A stretch of DNA of 64,000 nt, from the IMG/VR virus record IMGVR_UViG_3300036852_000300, positions 1-64,000 of that record; one strand, 5' to 3'. Positions 31,465-41,436 of this stretch are shown here, in pieces. How positions within the stretch are numbered: position 1 is the first letter of the stretch; every line of letters starts with the position of its first letter. The stretch comes from a virus. A program made the translations under genes and the position numbers. The notes below the pieces were generated by a model, which was not told the origin of the DNA, did not search any database, and was given only the letters and a program-made list of their open reading frames with translations.

Positions 31465-34400
31465 GCCCTGAGACCGACACGATCGTTATCATCTCGCCGC
31501 CGATCATCACCCAGGTCGTCGTGACCGAACCGGACGGCAGCACGGTCAGCGTCGAGGTCGTCAACGAAGGCCCGGTCACCGTCGCCCAGTTCGGGGTGAT
31601 GGGGCCGCCCGGGTCGGTCGGACCCCCTGGCCCCCAGGGCATACCCGGTCCCGAAGGCCCCCAGGGCGAGATCGGGCCGCAAGGCGAGCCCGGCCTACCG
31701 TCGACGGTACCAGGTCCGCCAGGTCCCCAGGGCGCGCCGGGGCCGCAAGGTCCGCAGGGGCCGATGGGTCCGGAAGGTGAACCGGGGCCGCAGGGGGCGG
31801 CTGGCCCGGCCGGTGCCGACGGCGCACCTGGTGCCACGGGTCCCCAGGGACCGGCCGGGCCAGCCGGTCCCCAGGGTCCCCAGGGTGCCCCCGGGGCCAC
31901 CGGCGCCACGGGTGCTACGGGTGCGACCGGCCCCCAGGGCGCCGAAGGTGAGCCCGGTCCCCAGGGTCCCGCCGGTCTCCAGGGTGCCCAGGGTCCGAAG
32001 GGTGATACCGGCGATACCGGCCCCCTGGGGTCAGCCGGGCCGGCCGGCGCGGACAGCACGGTCCCTGGTCCCCAGGGACCGGTCGGTCCCGCCGGTCCGG
32101 CCGGTCCCGCCGGCCCCCAGGGCGAGCAAGGCCCGGCCGGCCCGATCGGCGTTCAGGGGCCACAAGGTGTCCAGGGCGACCCCGGCCCGACCGGGGCAAC
32201 CGGGGCGACTGGCGCGACTGGCGCGACTGGCGCTGTCGGCCCCCAGGGGCTACAGGGTGTCCAGGGCGAGCAGGGGGACCAGGGGCCGCAGGGGGTAGCC
32301 GGGCCGGCCGGTCCGGTCGGTCCGGCCGGTCCCCAGGGTGCCCCTGGGGCGGACAGCACCGTGCCAGGACCAGCGGGACCGACCGGACCGGCTGGCGCGA
32401 CCGGTGCAACGGGCGCAACGGGCGCAATGGGACCGGAGGGTCCCCAGGGCGCCCCTGGGGCGACAGGACCGGCCGGAGCCACTGGCCCGGCCGGTCCCCA
32501 GGGGGACCCTGGCCCAGCAGGTCCGCAAGGCCCAGCAGGCCCGGCGGGGGCACCCGGTGCCCAGGGTAGCGCAGGCCCGGCCGGCCCGCAAGGCCCCCAG
32601 GGGGTCGCCGGTCCCGAAGGTGATACCGGGCCGCAGGGGCCGGTTGGGCCGCAGGGGCCGGTTGGGCCGGAGGGTCCCCAGGGTGCGACCGGCCCAACCG
32701 GGCCGGCCGGCGCGACCGGGGTAACCGGGCCACAGGGGCCGATCGGCCCAGCCGGCCCCCAGGGACCCCAGGGTGACACCGGCCCGATCGGACCGACCGG
32801 TCCCCAGGGTCCGGTTGGCGCCAACGGCGAGACCGGGCCGCCAGGCGCCGACAGCACGGTACCAGGTCCGATCGGCCCGCAGGGGCCGCCTGGGCTGGTC
32901 TGGCGCGGCGTCTGGGGTGTTGGGACCAGCTACATCCCGAACGACGTTGTCGAATACCAGGGATCGAGCTACGTGGCGATCCAGCCGACGACCGGCGACA
33001 ACCCGGCCACCGACGGCGAGATCCACTGGCAGGTGCTGGCCCGCAAGGGCGTCGATGGCGGCGGCGGATCTGGGACCGGGCTGGTCTGGCGCGGCGCCTG
33101 GGACATCGCGACCGAATACCTGGTTGACGACGCCGTTGAGCGGAACGGGTCCAGCTATATCGCGACCGGGTCCAGCACTGGGGTCGATCCGGAGCTGGGG
33201 CCACTGTTCTGGGATCTGTTGGCGGCGCAGGGCGACGCTGGTCCCCAGGGGCCAACTGGCGCTGCTGGCGCCCAGGGGCCGGAGGGCGATCCGGGGCCGG
33301 CCGGGGCTGACGGCGAGGACGGCCCGCGCTGGCGGGGCGCCTGGTTTGACAGCACCGCCTACCTGATTGACGACCTGGCCGAGTTTGAAGGGTCGACCTA
33401 CATCGCGGTCGCCAACAACACCAATCAAGAGCCGGAAGCCAACCCCGACTTCTGGCTGCCGTTCGCACTCCGGGGCAGCACTGGTGCGACCGGTGCCACT
33501 GGAGCTGTCGGGCCGCAGGGCGATCCCGGCCCCCAGGGTGACCCGGGACCGCAAGGTATCCAGGGTGTGCCGGGCATCCAGGGCGATCCCGGCCCGGCCG
33601 GTCCGGAGGGTCCGGAAGGGCCGCAGGGACCGATCGGCGAGCCGGGCCAGCCGATCCCGCTGCTGGACTACAACCCGGATGGGGTGGCCGAGGACGGCCT
33701 CGCAATGGCCGATTCGACCTGGACCGATCTCTGCCCGGCCCAGACGTTCACGGTCGACGTCGCCGACCAGTGCACCGAGATCGCCGTCCGGGGCGCCGTC
33801 AAGGTCGGCTCGGCCGTCGATGTGCTGTCGATGGCAGCCCGGGTCATGATCGACAGCACTGAGACCTACCGGCTAGGCGGCGACGTCCTTCAGGTCGCTG
33901 GCATGCAGGCCAACCCGCTGGCCGGGGCCGGCCCGATCAAGCTGTACCACCTGGACGAAGGCAGCCACACCGTCAAGGTCCAGTTGTACGCCGACGAAGC
34001 GGCGACAGCCTACTGCCGGGCCAACGCGACCGAATTCCTGTCGGTCCAGGTGACCCGGCTGTCTGGTGGCGGCACCCAGGGCGATCCAGGGACGCCGGGT
34101 GCCCCGATCATGCGACTGAACTACCAGGCCACCAGTGATGCGCTGGGCGGCGGCGCCGCTGATGGGGTCGCCTACGCCCTGCACGGTCAGCAGAATTTCA
34201 CGGTGGCCGGCCCGGCCAACATCGTCGAGATCGCCATCTCGGGATCGATGCTGGTCGGCGGGGTCAATGCCGGGACCGGCGCCACGATCCATATTTTGAT
34301 CGACAGCACGGTCTACAACCTGGGTCAGGACGCCAACAATGCCACCAACCAGTACGGCAACCCGTTCGCCGGGGTCGGCCCGCTGCGCATCAGCGGGCTC

Positions 34401-35891
34401 TCAGCCGGTACCCACACGGTGCTGGTCCGGGCCGTCGCCCACGGCAGCACGGCGATGTACTTCCGCCCCGGCACCCGCCCAGGCGAAGAGTTCCTGCGCA
34501 TCCAGATCACGGAGTTCCTGACGTCAGCGTCGGACTGGACCTGGCGCGGCGCCTGGGGGTCGGGGACGGCCTACAACGCCAACGATGCCGTCACCGACGA
34601 CGGGTCAACCTGGCTTGCGCTGCTAGCGGGGACCAACCAGCCGCCGGCGTCCAGCCCGTCCTACTGGCAGCAGGTGGCGGCCAGGGGATCGCCGGGGGCG
34701 CCGGTCCAGCGGTTGGCCTACAACCAGCCCACCGATCTCCATAACGGGACCCCGTTCGGGTCTGGCCCCCAGAACATCACATCTGACTTCAACTTTACCG
34801 TTAGTGGTCCACAAAGTCTCGTCAAGCTCGCGGTGGCGACCGGGATGCAGTGGGCGAACACGGGGGCGCTTCAGGGGGCCGCTGTCAACCTGCTGCTCGA
34901 TGGAACGTCGCGGCACCCGATCGAAGCGGCCTACACGTCGACAAATATGCAGACGATCAACCTGTCAGCCGCCGGCGACGTCTGGGTCAGTGGTCTCGCC
35001 GCCGGTACCCACACCGTTCGGGTCCAGGTCTACTTCACCGTCGGCAGCAACACGATCTACCTCCGGCCGACCACGATTGCGACCGAGTATCTCCGTCTCG
35101 ACGTGATCGAGTACCAGACGTCGGTCTCGACCTGGACCTGGCGCGGGGCCTGGTCGGCCGCGACCGCCTACGTCACGAACGACACCGTCACCTACGATGG
35201 GTCGACCTACCTGGCCCTACAGAACGGCACCAATCAGAATCCAGCCACCCAGATCGCCTACTGGCAGGTGGTCGCGTCAAAGGGCGATCCGGGCGACATG
35301 ACCAACCCGATGACGACGCCCGACGACATCATCGTCGGTGGCGTGGCCGGGGCGCCGGGCCGGCTGGCGAAGGGGGCCAATTCGCGGGCCTTCGGGGTCA
35401 ACAGCGCCGGCGTGCTGGGCTACCACCAGGTCGAACGGGCCGAGATCGCGCCGAATGCTGTCGTGCAGTCACGGCTGGGCTTCCAACTGCTGACCGACGT
35501 CTTCAGCGGTACGGTCACCACCACCGGCAGTTTCTACAACATCATGGCCGATCAGGCGTTCACGGTTGAGTCGGCTAGCAGCGTCATCGGATTCGCCGTC
35601 ACTGGCGCGATGGTCGTCCAGGGGTCGGTCAATCACGGTGCGATGGTTCAACTGCTGGTCGACAACGCCATCGCCGTGCAGGTCGGCGCCGATTACATCC
35701 AGACGGCCGGCAGCAACGGCAACCCGTTCTCCGGCAGTGGGACGATCTACCTGAGCGGCCTGAGTGTCGGTGCCCATGTCGTCCGGCTGCGCGTCTTCAT
35801 CATGAGCGGGACCCCGACGATTTACCTCCGGGCGGTGTCGGTCGTCTCCGAGTTCTGCCGGCTGTACGTCGTTGAGCACAAGTCGAGCTAG
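31461..35891 (+). CDS. Collagen-like tail fibre with glycan-binding modules, 1,476 aa
   Basis: After a 47-residue head, residues 48-478 are Gly-X-Y triplets with interruptions of the form (A/L)-(D/P)-STVPGP. Five copies of a CBM5/12-like module follow (WRGAWxxxTxYxxxDxVxxxGSxY...), near 479, 537, 620, 1020 and 1220, alternating with short collagen pieces and beta-sandwich domains ([20 protein letters not shown]). Such fibres bind surface polysaccharides and trimerise through the collagen part. It is the main receptor-binding candidate. Confidence 0.85.
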   Translation: MSPETDTIVIISPPIITQVVVTEPDGSTVSVEVVNEGPVTVAQFGVMGPPGSVGPPGPQGIPGPEGPQGEIGPQGEPGLPSTVPGPPGPQGAPGPQGPQGPMGPEGEPGPQGAAGPAGADGAPGATGPQGPAGPAGPQGPQGAPGATGATGATGATGPQGAEGEPGPQGPAGLQGAQGPKGDTGDTGPLGSAGPAGADSTVPGPQGPVGPAGPAGPAGPQGEQGPAGPIGVQGPQGVQGDPGPTGATGATGATGATGAVGPQGLQGVQGEQGDQGPQGVAGPAGPVGPAGPQGAPGADSTVPGPAGPTGPAGATGATGATGAMGPEGPQGAPGATGPAGATGPAGPQGDPGPAGPQGPAGPAGAPGAQGSAGPAGPQGPQGVAGPEGDTGPQGPVGPQGPVGPEGPQGATGPTGPAGATGVTGPQGPIGPAGPQGPQGDTGPIGPTGPQGPVGANGETGPPGADSTVPGPIGPQGPPGLVWRGVWGVGTSYIPNDVVEYQGSSYVAIQPTTGDNPATDGEIHWQVLARKGVDGGGGSGTGLVWRGAWDIATEYLVDDAVERNGSSYIATGSSTGVDPELGPLFWDLLAAQGDAGPQGPTGAAGAQGPEGDPGPAGADGEDGPRWRGAWFDSTAYLIDDLAEFEGSTYIAVANNTNQEPEANPDFWLPFALRGSTGATGATGAVGPQGDPGPQGDPGPQGIQGVPGIQGDPGPAGPEGPEGPQGPIGEPGQPIPLLDYNPDGVAEDGLAMADSTWTDLCPAQTFTVDVADQCTEIAVRGAVKVGSAVDVLSMAARVMIDSTETYRLGGDVLQVAGMQANPLAGAGPIKLYHLDEGSHTVKVQLYADEAATAYCRANATEFLSVQVTRLSGGGTQGDPGTPGAPIMRLNYQATSDALGGGAADGVAYALHGQQNFTVAGPANIVEIAISGSMLVGGVNAGTGATIHILIDSTVYNLGQDANNATNQYGNPFAGVGPLRISGLSAGTHTVLVRAVAHGSTAMYFRPGTRPGEEFLRIQITEFLTSASDWTWRGAWGSGTAYNANDAVTDDGSTWLALLAGTNQPPASSPSYWQQVAARGSPGAPVQRLAYNQPTDLHNGTPFGSGPQNITSDFNFTVSGPQSLVKLAVATGMQWANTGALQGAAVNLLLDGTSRHPIEAAYTSTNMQTINLSAAGDVWVSGLAAGTHTVRVQVYFTVGSNTIYLRPTTIATEYLRLDVIEYQTSVSTWTWRGAWSAATAYVTNDTVTYDGSTYLALQNGTNQNPATQIAYWQVVASKGDPGDMTNPMTTPDDIIVGGVAGAPGRLAKGANSRAFGVNSAGVLGYHQVERAEIAPNAVVQSRLGFQLLTDVFSGTVTTTGSFYNIMADQAFTVESASSVIGFAVTGAMVVQGSVNHGAMVQLLVDNAIAVQVGADYIQTAGSNGNPFSGSGTIYLSGLSVGAHVVRLRVFIMSGTPTIYLRAVSVVSEFCRLYVVEHKSS
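31602..32894 (+). repeat. Collagen-like Gly-X-Y coding repeat
   Basis: About 430 codons of GGN-NNN-NNN with frequent CCCCAGGG and GGTCCCCAG blocks. Pro and Gln dominate the X and Y places. The block creates long false open frames on the minus strand. Slippage or recombination here could vary fibre length. Confidence 0.9.
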
Positions 35892-35899
35892 GAGGCGAG

Positions 35900-36181
35900 A
35901 TGCAAGCCCTGGTCAGACTCTCCGACCGGCAGGTCGTCGCGCTGGGGGAATGGAGTGCCGACCCCGTCGATCCCGATCTGGTGCTGGTCACCCTGACGCC
36001 GGCGCAGGAAGCGGCGCTGGCAGCACCAGGGGTCAAGTACATCGCCGAGAATGGCGAGGTCACGGTCATCCCGGTCGTGCTGGTCCCGACGATCGGCGAG
36101 CGTGAGCAGGAGGAGACGATCGCCCGGGTGCGCCGGTCCGACCCGGAGCTTGCGACCCTGTTGTACGGACCAGCGTCATGA
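35900..36181 (+). CDS. Fibre-region hypothetical protein, 93 aa
   Basis: The ATG follows TAGGAGG. The product (MQALVRLSDRQVVALGEWSA) has a small beta part and a helical acidic tail. It overlaps the next gene by 4 bases. Similar short proteins are common between fibre genes, possibly chaperones or caps. Function unknown. Confidence 0.6.
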   Translation: MQALVRLSDRQVVALGEWSADPVDPDLVLVTLTPAQEAALAAPGVKYIAENGEVTVIPVVLVPTIGEREQEETIARVRRSDPELATLLYGPAS

Positions 36182-37413
36182 GCGTCGACGTCCAGGTCCG
36201 CACGTCGGACCGCCGCATCCTGGCCTACGGTCAGCCGCTGGCCACGGCCCCGGCCGGCGCCAGCATCGTGACACTGCCAGACGCGAAGCTGCCGGAGCTG
36301 CGGCTTGACGGGCTGAAGACCCTTGAGGTCGACAACACGACGATCTCGCTGACGCCACCAGGGGCGCCGGATGAGTTCTCGCTGTATCAGGGCGCACCAG
36401 TGGCGAACTACCTGGCGAACCCGTCGTTTGAGGATGGGGGCACGACCGGTGTGCTGGCGCTGACGACCACCGCCTACACGCCGGCCGTGCCCGGCTGGCT
36501 GGCGCTGAAGGGCCATGCGTCGGACGCCGCCAACGTCCTGTTGCAGGGCACCACCGTCGACACGGCGTACGGCGGCGAGACCGCGCTGCGTCTGTCCAAA
36601 GTCGGCATGAACGGCGTGCAGCAACTGGCCCAGTGGCTGCCACCGCGCCTGGTCAAGCATCTGCGCAACAAGGCGTTTGCGACCCGGTTCCGGGTCAACG
36701 CGGCCGTCCCCAGCGCGGCCCGGCCGTTCTACTGGAACGGTGTCACGACGACCTACGGGCCATCGAACACCCTGACCAACCAGTGGGAGACCCTGATCCA
36801 GCAGTGCAGCGGCCCACCCGGCGGCGTCATCGCGGTTGGGGTTGAGCTGTTCGTGAACGCCAGCGGCGTGAACGTGTTTGTCGACAACGCGGCGCTGGTT
36901 GAAGGCTCGTTCGTCCCGAAGATCCTGCCGCCGGCAATCCCGCCGATGTTCAGTGGCGCCAGTTCGACGAGCGTTCAGCGGGCGCCGAGATGCGTGAAGT
37001 GGGCGGGCACCAACTTCATGACGATCAGCAGCACGCCAGCGGCCCTGCCGCTCTCGCAGGTGATGGTCGACAACGACAACATGGCCAGCGGCAACGGTCT
37101 GTTGATCCAGACCCCGGGCCGCTACCGGGTCACCGGGCAGATTTACAGCCATCAAACGACCGGCGGGGTCGGCAACTTTACCGCCTACTTCTCGATCAGC
37201 GGCGGCTTCCTGATCAACGGGGCCAATGGCGAGCCGGGGGTTGGTAGCTACCAGAACAACGGCGCCTATGTGGTGCCCCAGTTTTCTGAGACCGCCTACT
37301 TCGCCGGCGGCGAGACGATCGTCATGAACGCCTACCTCACGCAAGGCCCGGCCACCGCTATCGGCATCCACTACAACGGCACCTACTTGAAAGCCGATCG
37401 GCTGGGAGACTGA
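36178..37413 (+). CDS. Tail fibre protein with lectin-like domains, 411 aa
   Basis: The N-terminal part repeats the RTSDRRILAYG style of the previous gene. A carbohydrate-binding jelly-roll beginning NYLANPSFEDGG (near 79) follows. The C-terminus YRVTGQIYSHQTTGG...GIHYNGTYLKADRLGD looks like a C1q/TNF-type trimeric head found at fibre tips. It is probably a side fibre or spike. Confidence 0.65.
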   Translation: MSVDVQVRTSDRRILAYGQPLATAPAGASIVTLPDAKLPELRLDGLKTLEVDNTTISLTPPGAPDEFSLYQGAPVANYLANPSFEDGGTTGVLALTTTAYTPAVPGWLALKGHASDAANVLLQGTTVDTAYGGETALRLSKVGMNGVQQLAQWLPPRLVKHLRNKAFATRFRVNAAVPSAARPFYWNGVTTTYGPSNTLTNQWETLIQQCSGPPGGVIAVGVELFVNASGVNVFVDNAALVEGSFVPKILPPAIPPMFSGASSTSVQRAPRCVKWAGTNFMTISSTPAALPLSQVMVDNDNMASGNGLLIQTPGRYRVTGQIYSHQTTGGVGNFTAYFSISGGFLINGANGEPGVGSYQNNGAYVVPQFSETAYFAGGETIVMNAYLTQGPATAIGIHYNGTYLKADRLGD

Positions 37414-37414
37414 G

Positions 37415-37759
37415 ATGCAGATCACCATCACCGACCCGGTCAACCGTGACCGACTGCTGACCGATCTCCAGGCGCTGCCCGAAGCGGTCGGACCGCCAGC
37501 GCCGGATGGCCGGGCGTCCAGCCTGGTCTCGCTGTCCTGGAATCCTGATCTCGGCGAGACCTACATCCACCTGCCGGACGACGACCCGGCGCTGCTGGCA
37601 GCCGTCCAGGCCGTGATCGGTGCCCACAGCCCGGCCCTGACGCCGGCCCAGACCTACCCTGATCGCGATCGGGAAGAACTGCTGACGGTCGTGCAACAGC
37701 GGGCGGCGACCGACCCGGCCTACGCCGCGCTCGCAAAGCTGACCCTGGGAGAGATCTGA
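37415..37759 (+). CDS. Fibre-region hypothetical protein, 114 aa
   Basis: The ATG lies one base after the previous stop, preceded by GGGAGACTGAG. The product is a mixed alpha/beta protein (MQITITDPVNRDRLLTDLQA) with a helical C-terminus. It could be a fibre assembly chaperone by analogy with other phages, but nothing proves it. Confidence 0.55.
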   Translation: MQITITDPVNRDRLLTDLQALPEAVGPPAPDGRASSLVSLSWNPDLGETYIHLPDDDPALLAAVQAVIGAHSPALTPAQTYPDRDREELLTVVQQRAATDPAYAALAKLTLGEI

Positions 37760-38061
37760 TGGCGTTCGCTGACCAGTACGCACTTGGGGTCGACCCGGCC
37801 TTCCGCGCCCGGGTCGAGATGGCGCTGATCAAGGCGTCAACGGCCGTGATGGCCGAAGTCCAGAATGTCGACGGGCACGACTTGCGCGCGACCTACGCGA
37901 CCTACGCGCTGAACAACCCGGCCAGCGCCTCCGGCCCGATGGCGATGGCGGTCGCCGGCAACCCGGCCATCACGGCCGAGAGCGTCGATGGCGATCTAGA
38001 GTTCACCGTCAACAGCCTCTTCAGTGCGATGGCGGGTCACAGCACAGGCCCAACGTCGTGA
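37759..38061 (+). CDS. Hypothetical protein with replaced 3' end, 100 aa
   Basis: The ATG overlaps the previous stop. The product is helical, and its last 17 residues (VNSLFSAMAGHSTGPTS) are coded by 38008-38061. The same peptide with one change (PAS) is coded again at 38661-38714 after an HNH gene. The second copy keeps the 1-base junction to the next operon gene, so it is probably the ancestral end and this one the imported, recoded end. Confidence 0.7.
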   Translation: MAFADQYALGVDPAFRARVEMALIKASTAVMAEVQNVDGHDLRATYATYALNNPASASGPMAMAVAGNPAITAESVDGDLEFTVNSLFSAMAGHSTGPTS

Positions 38062-38660
38062 ACATACAGTGCGAGGAGCACAACATGCCTAGTACACTGG
38101 CCGCATGCCGATCAAGGTCTGTCGTGCCTGCGAGAAACCGAAAGATACCGACAACGACTTCCCCAGGAAGCCGGGCGGGCGCTTCGGCGTTGCTGCCGTC
38201 TGCAAGCAGTGTGACAGTGCGCGATCCAAACGCTACTATGCCGCCAACCGCGAGCAGAAACTGGCCGCCCGACGCGCCTATGTCGAGGCGAACAAGGACG
38301 CCGTCTACACCGACAACGCAGCCCGCAACCGGCGCCGGTACGCCAGCGATCCCGACTGGCGAGATCAACGGAACCGTGAGACGCGCGCAGCCGCCATCGC
38401 AATCCGCCGACTCGTCCTATCCCACTACGCCGGCGGCGAGCCCCACTGCGCCTGCTGTGACGAGACCGCCGACGAGTTCTTGCAGCTTGACCACGTCAAC
38501 GGCGGTGGAGGAGTTCAGCGCGCCCAGTCTGGGTCTCGCGGGTCGACCGGCGTCTTTTACTGGCTCCGGCGGAACGGTTTTCCGGAGGGCTACCGGGTGC
38601 TCTGCGCCAACTGTAACTTCGCCCTCGGGCGCTACGGGTACTGCCCACACACCCGCTGAC
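38062..38660 (+). mobile_element. HNH insertion with recoded target-gene end
   Basis: The segment between two 54-bp versions of the same gene end carries only an HNH gene and short flanks. The 54-bp blocks (38008-38061 and 38661-38714) code for nearly the same peptide but differ at several synonymous places, including AGT versus TCG for Ser. This is the pattern expected if the element brings its own, altered end of the target gene. Confidence 0.7.
38105..38659 (+). CDS. HNH homing-type endonuclease, 184 aa
   Basis: The N-terminus has CRACEKP and CKQCDSARSKRYY, a zinc knuckle with a basic helix. The nuclease core near the C-terminus has CACCDETADEFLQLDHVNGG and VLCANCNFALGRYGYCPH. The His in LDHVNG and the Asn in CANCN are the likely active-site residues. 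The gene is in the same direction as its neighbours, 43 bases after the split gene. Confidence 0.85.
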   Translation: MPIKVCRACEKPKDTDNDFPRKPGGRFGVAAVCKQCDSARSKRYYAANREQKLAARRAYVEANKDAVYTDNAARNRRRYASDPDWRDQRNRETRAAAIAIRRLVLSHYAGGEPHCACCDETADEFLQLDHVNGGGGVQRAQSGSRGSTGVFYWLRRNGFPEGYRVLCANCNFALGRYGYCPHTR

Positions 38661-38714
38661 GTCAACAGCCTGTTCTCGGCAATGGCCGGTCACAGCACAG
38701 GTCCGGCGTCCTGA
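38661..38714 (+). pseudogene. Leftover ancestral 3' end of the 37759 gene
   Basis: These 54 bases code for VNSLFSAMAGHSTGPAS and a stop, matching the end of the 37759 gene. They have no start of their own. The TGA at 38712-38714 is one base before the next ATG (38716), matching tight operon spacing elsewhere. It is best read as the end displaced by the HNH insertion. Confidence 0.75.
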
Positions 38715-38715
38715 G

Positions 38716-40911
38716 ATGGCCGATCACGCTGAGCTGAACGACATCCACCTGGCCGCGTTCGTCCAGTCCGAAGAACCGACCGACGAGGACGTCCGGGCGA
38801 AGATCTTCTGGGTCGACACGTCGGGCGGCGTGCCGTACCGACTGAAGGTCCGATCGGAGAGCGACGACGAATGGCTGCCGGTCGGGCCGGTCAGCATCGG
38901 CGGCGGCGGCGGCGGGGGCACGCCCGGCGAGAACGTCGCCCTGGCGACCGCCGGCGCTGTCGCCACGGCCAGTTCACAGAATGCTAGTGGCCCGGAGCGC
39001 GTCCCCGGCTTGACGATCGACGGTGACGACGGGACAAGCTGGGCTGGCGCCTTCCCCAACGACGCGTCCGACGAATGGGTCAGGATCGATCTCGGGACGG
39101 CCGAGACGATCGCCGAATACCGGGTCTTGAACAGCCCGGAGTCGATCGCCAACCGGGCGACGTCGGCGAAGCTGCAAAGCAGCACCGATGACGTCATCTG
39201 GACCGACCAGGTCACGATCACCGGACCGTTCACCGACACCGGCAAGGTCGCCCTGCCGGTCGCCGTCACCGCCCGCTACTGGCGCCTGTACGGACTCGCC
39301 GGCGCCGACGTCGGCCACTTCTGGGTCGTGAACACGATCGAGCTGTGGACGGCCGCGACCGGTGGCGGTGGCAGCGGCGGCAGCATCGTCTGGCAGGGGG
39401 ACTGGAACAGCGCCCAGACCTACGCCCTGTTCGACGCCGTCAGCCACGAAGGGTCCAGCTACCTGTGCATCCTGGCCCACGTCAACCAGGAACCGCCCGC
39501 AGCTCTCTACTGGGGCCTGCTGGCGGCGAAGGGTGACACCGGAGCTGTCGGAGCTACCGGCCCGGCCGGACCGACCGGACCCGCTGGCCCACCCGGTGAA
39601 GGTGGCAGCGGCGGTGGCCTGACCAACCCGATGATCGCCCCGTTCGACATGATCTACGGCGCTGTGCCTGGCGAGCCGTACAGCGCCGTCTCACACCTGG
39701 ACCCAGCGACGGCGACCGCGTCATCGACCGAAGCCGGGTCCAGCCCCGACAACGTTCATGACGCCGATTTCGACACCTTCTGGGACCAGGGTGCCGGCCC
39801 GGCGGACGGCGGCTGGGTCGAGATCGATCTGGGGTCCCCGATCGAGATCGTCGCCTTTGAGGTGGTGACCAACGAGACCGGGGCCGGCTTCCGGGCTGAC
39901 GAGTACGACCTGGAGTATTGGGACGGGGCCACCTGGCAGGTGGCCAACACCCAGACCGGTCAGGGGTCGTCGTTCGGGACCGGCCTGGTCATCCTGGACA
40001 CCCCGGCCACGGCCCAGCGCTGGCGGCTGCTGGGGGTTAGCGGCGGCGCCAACGGCTGGCGGATCACAGAGTTTTACCTGTACGACGGCGCGGCCGCCGG
40101 CGCCCCAGTCCGTCTCCCCAGCAGTTTCACTGAGAGCGACGTGCTTCAGCTTGACGGCAGCGGGCGGCCGTTCTGGGGCGCGCCGGGGTCCGGGGGTGGC
40201 TTTGCCAACCCGATGACCGACGCCGGCGACATCATCGTCGGCGGGGCCAGCGGCGCGCCGGAGCGGTTCTCGGTGACCGACGGCGGGGCCGGCACCGTCC
40301 TTGGGGTCGGCAGCGGCGGCGCGATCGAGATGCTGACCCTGGTGCCGGGCTACACCCGCCCGATCGTCTCGCCGGTCGGCACATCCGGCTGGTTCACCTT
40401 TGGCAGCACCGGTGGCTGGAACGCCGCGAACTTCGGCGCCTTCACCGCCCAGAAGGGCGGCACTGGCACCGAGATGGTCGGCTGGCGACGCAACGTTCCG
40501 AGCCCGACCTGGGACATCGCGGCGTTCATCGTGCCGACGCTCTCGCCTGACACCGACGCGGCGGTCGGCGTCATGCTGACCGGATCTGGCGGCGGCTACG
40601 CCGGCGTCGAGATCGCCTACGACACCGATCATTTTGAAGCCAGGGTCGTCTCCTCGACCGGCACCGTGACCCTGCCAACCACGCTGTTCAGCCAGGATCT
40701 GTTCAGCCTGCACCCGATCTGGTTCCGGCTCCGGACGACCGACAACGTCAACTTCCAGGTCTGGTGGAGCATGGACGGCCGGGTCTGGCAGTCGCTGTCG
40801 ATCCACGACCTGTCCGGCATCCTGACAGCCGCGACCGAAGTCGGGCCGTACGCCCGGGGCCTCTCTACCGGCGGCGGGCAGTTCAGCCTGGTCTCCTGGA
40901 GCAACACCTGA
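38716..40911 (+). CDS. Tail fibre with two discoidin-like domains, 731 aa
   Basis: Domains in order: a small N-terminal attachment part; a discoidin/F5-8C-like domain (ASSQNASGPERVPGLTIDGD, near 80-215); one CBM5/12-like module (VWQGDWNSAQTYALFDAVSH, near 225); a short collagen piece ([16 protein letters not shown]); a second discoidin-like domain (near 320-460); and a lectin-like C-terminus. Both fold types bind sugars. It shares its CBM module with the large fibre at 31461. Confidence 0.75.
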   Translation: MADHAELNDIHLAAFVQSEEPTDEDVRAKIFWVDTSGGVPYRLKVRSESDDEWLPVGPVSIGGGGGGGTPGENVALATAGAVATASSQNASGPERVPGLTIDGDDGTSWAGAFPNDASDEWVRIDLGTAETIAEYRVLNSPESIANRATSAKLQSSTDDVIWTDQVTITGPFTDTGKVALPVAVTARYWRLYGLAGADVGHFWVVNTIELWTAATGGGGSGGSIVWQGDWNSAQTYALFDAVSHEGSSYLCILAHVNQEPPAALYWGLLAAKGDTGAVGATGPAGPTGPAGPPGEGGSGGGLTNPMIAPFDMIYGAVPGEPYSAVSHLDPATATASSTEAGSSPDNVHDADFDTFWDQGAGPADGGWVEIDLGSPIEIVAFEVVTNETGAGFRADEYDLEYWDGATWQVANTQTGQGSSFGTGLVILDTPATAQRWRLLGVSGGANGWRITEFYLYDGAAAGAPVRLPSSFTESDVLQLDGSGRPFWGAPGSGGGFANPMTDAGDIIVGGASGAPERFSVTDGGAGTVLGVGSGGAIEMLTLVPGYTRPIVSPVGTSGWFTFGSTGGWNAANFGAFTAQKGGTGTEMVGWRRNVPSPTWDIAAFIVPTLSPDTDAAVGVMLTGSGGGYAGVEIAYDTDHFEARVVSSTGTVTLPTTLFSQDLFSLHPIWFRLRTTDNVNFQVWWSMDGRVWQSLSIHDLSGILTAATEVGPYARGLSTGGGQFSLVSWSNT

Positions 40912-41432
40912 TGGCCGGCTTCCTGGGTGTGCGGCACGCCGAATGGGCCGTCCCGGCCTGGCCGGATATCGACGCTGAAGTCTATATGTTCATCGGCGAC
41001 GGGCTGTACAAGGGCATCGCCGGCAACGGGACCGGCGAGATCAAACAGATCGAGGCGACGCTGCCGCCGATCCCGACCGACGGCGGCTACACGTTCCTGT
41101 CCAGCCTGGAAGAACAGGGGCGGGTCGAGATCGTGGCCGAAGGCGGCGAGCCCTACCTGCACTTCCACTACCGGAGCGACGATGGCGGGCTGGCGTTCGG
41201 CGAGACCGACAACCAGTTCAGCGCGCTTGGGGTGCAGATCCAGACCGGTGCCGGCCGCCACTGGGCCGCGTCAGACACCGCGATCTTTGAAGCGATCAAC
41301 TTCGGCGAGTACGTCGAACGGGTGGCGGCCCCGCCGGACCCGCCACCCGGCGACCCCGGGCCGCAGGCGATCGACACCTTCCTGGTCACCCCGACCGAGA
41401 TCTACTTTGTGACGATTCCACTGGAGGAGTGA
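40911..41432 (+). CDS. Fibre-region hypothetical protein, 173 aa
   Basis: The ATG overlaps the previous stop. The product is beta-rich (AEVYMFIGDGLYKGIAGNGT), with a Pro-rich stretch (PPDPPPGDPGP) and a terminal strand. It probably forms a fibre or tip domain. No family recognised. Confidence 0.6.
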   Translation: MAGFLGVRHAEWAVPAWPDIDAEVYMFIGDGLYKGIAGNGTGEIKQIEATLPPIPTDGGYTFLSSLEEQGRVEIVAEGGEPYLHFHYRSDDGGLAFGETDNQFSALGVQIQTGAGRHWAASDTAIFEAINFGEYVERVAAPPDPPPGDPGPQAIDTFLVTPTEIYFVTIPLEE

Positions 41433-41436
41433 GCCT

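Noticed and set aside
31602-32894. Regular repeats that might suggest a CRISPR array
   Set aside because: The repeats are in-frame Gly-X-Y codons without constant repeat-spacer structure.
31412-33705. Long minus-strand frames of 215-596 codons opposite the collagen-like region
   Set aside because: Gly-X-Y coding with CCC/GGG blocks leaves the opposite strand without stops. The products are Pro/Gly/Arg noise.
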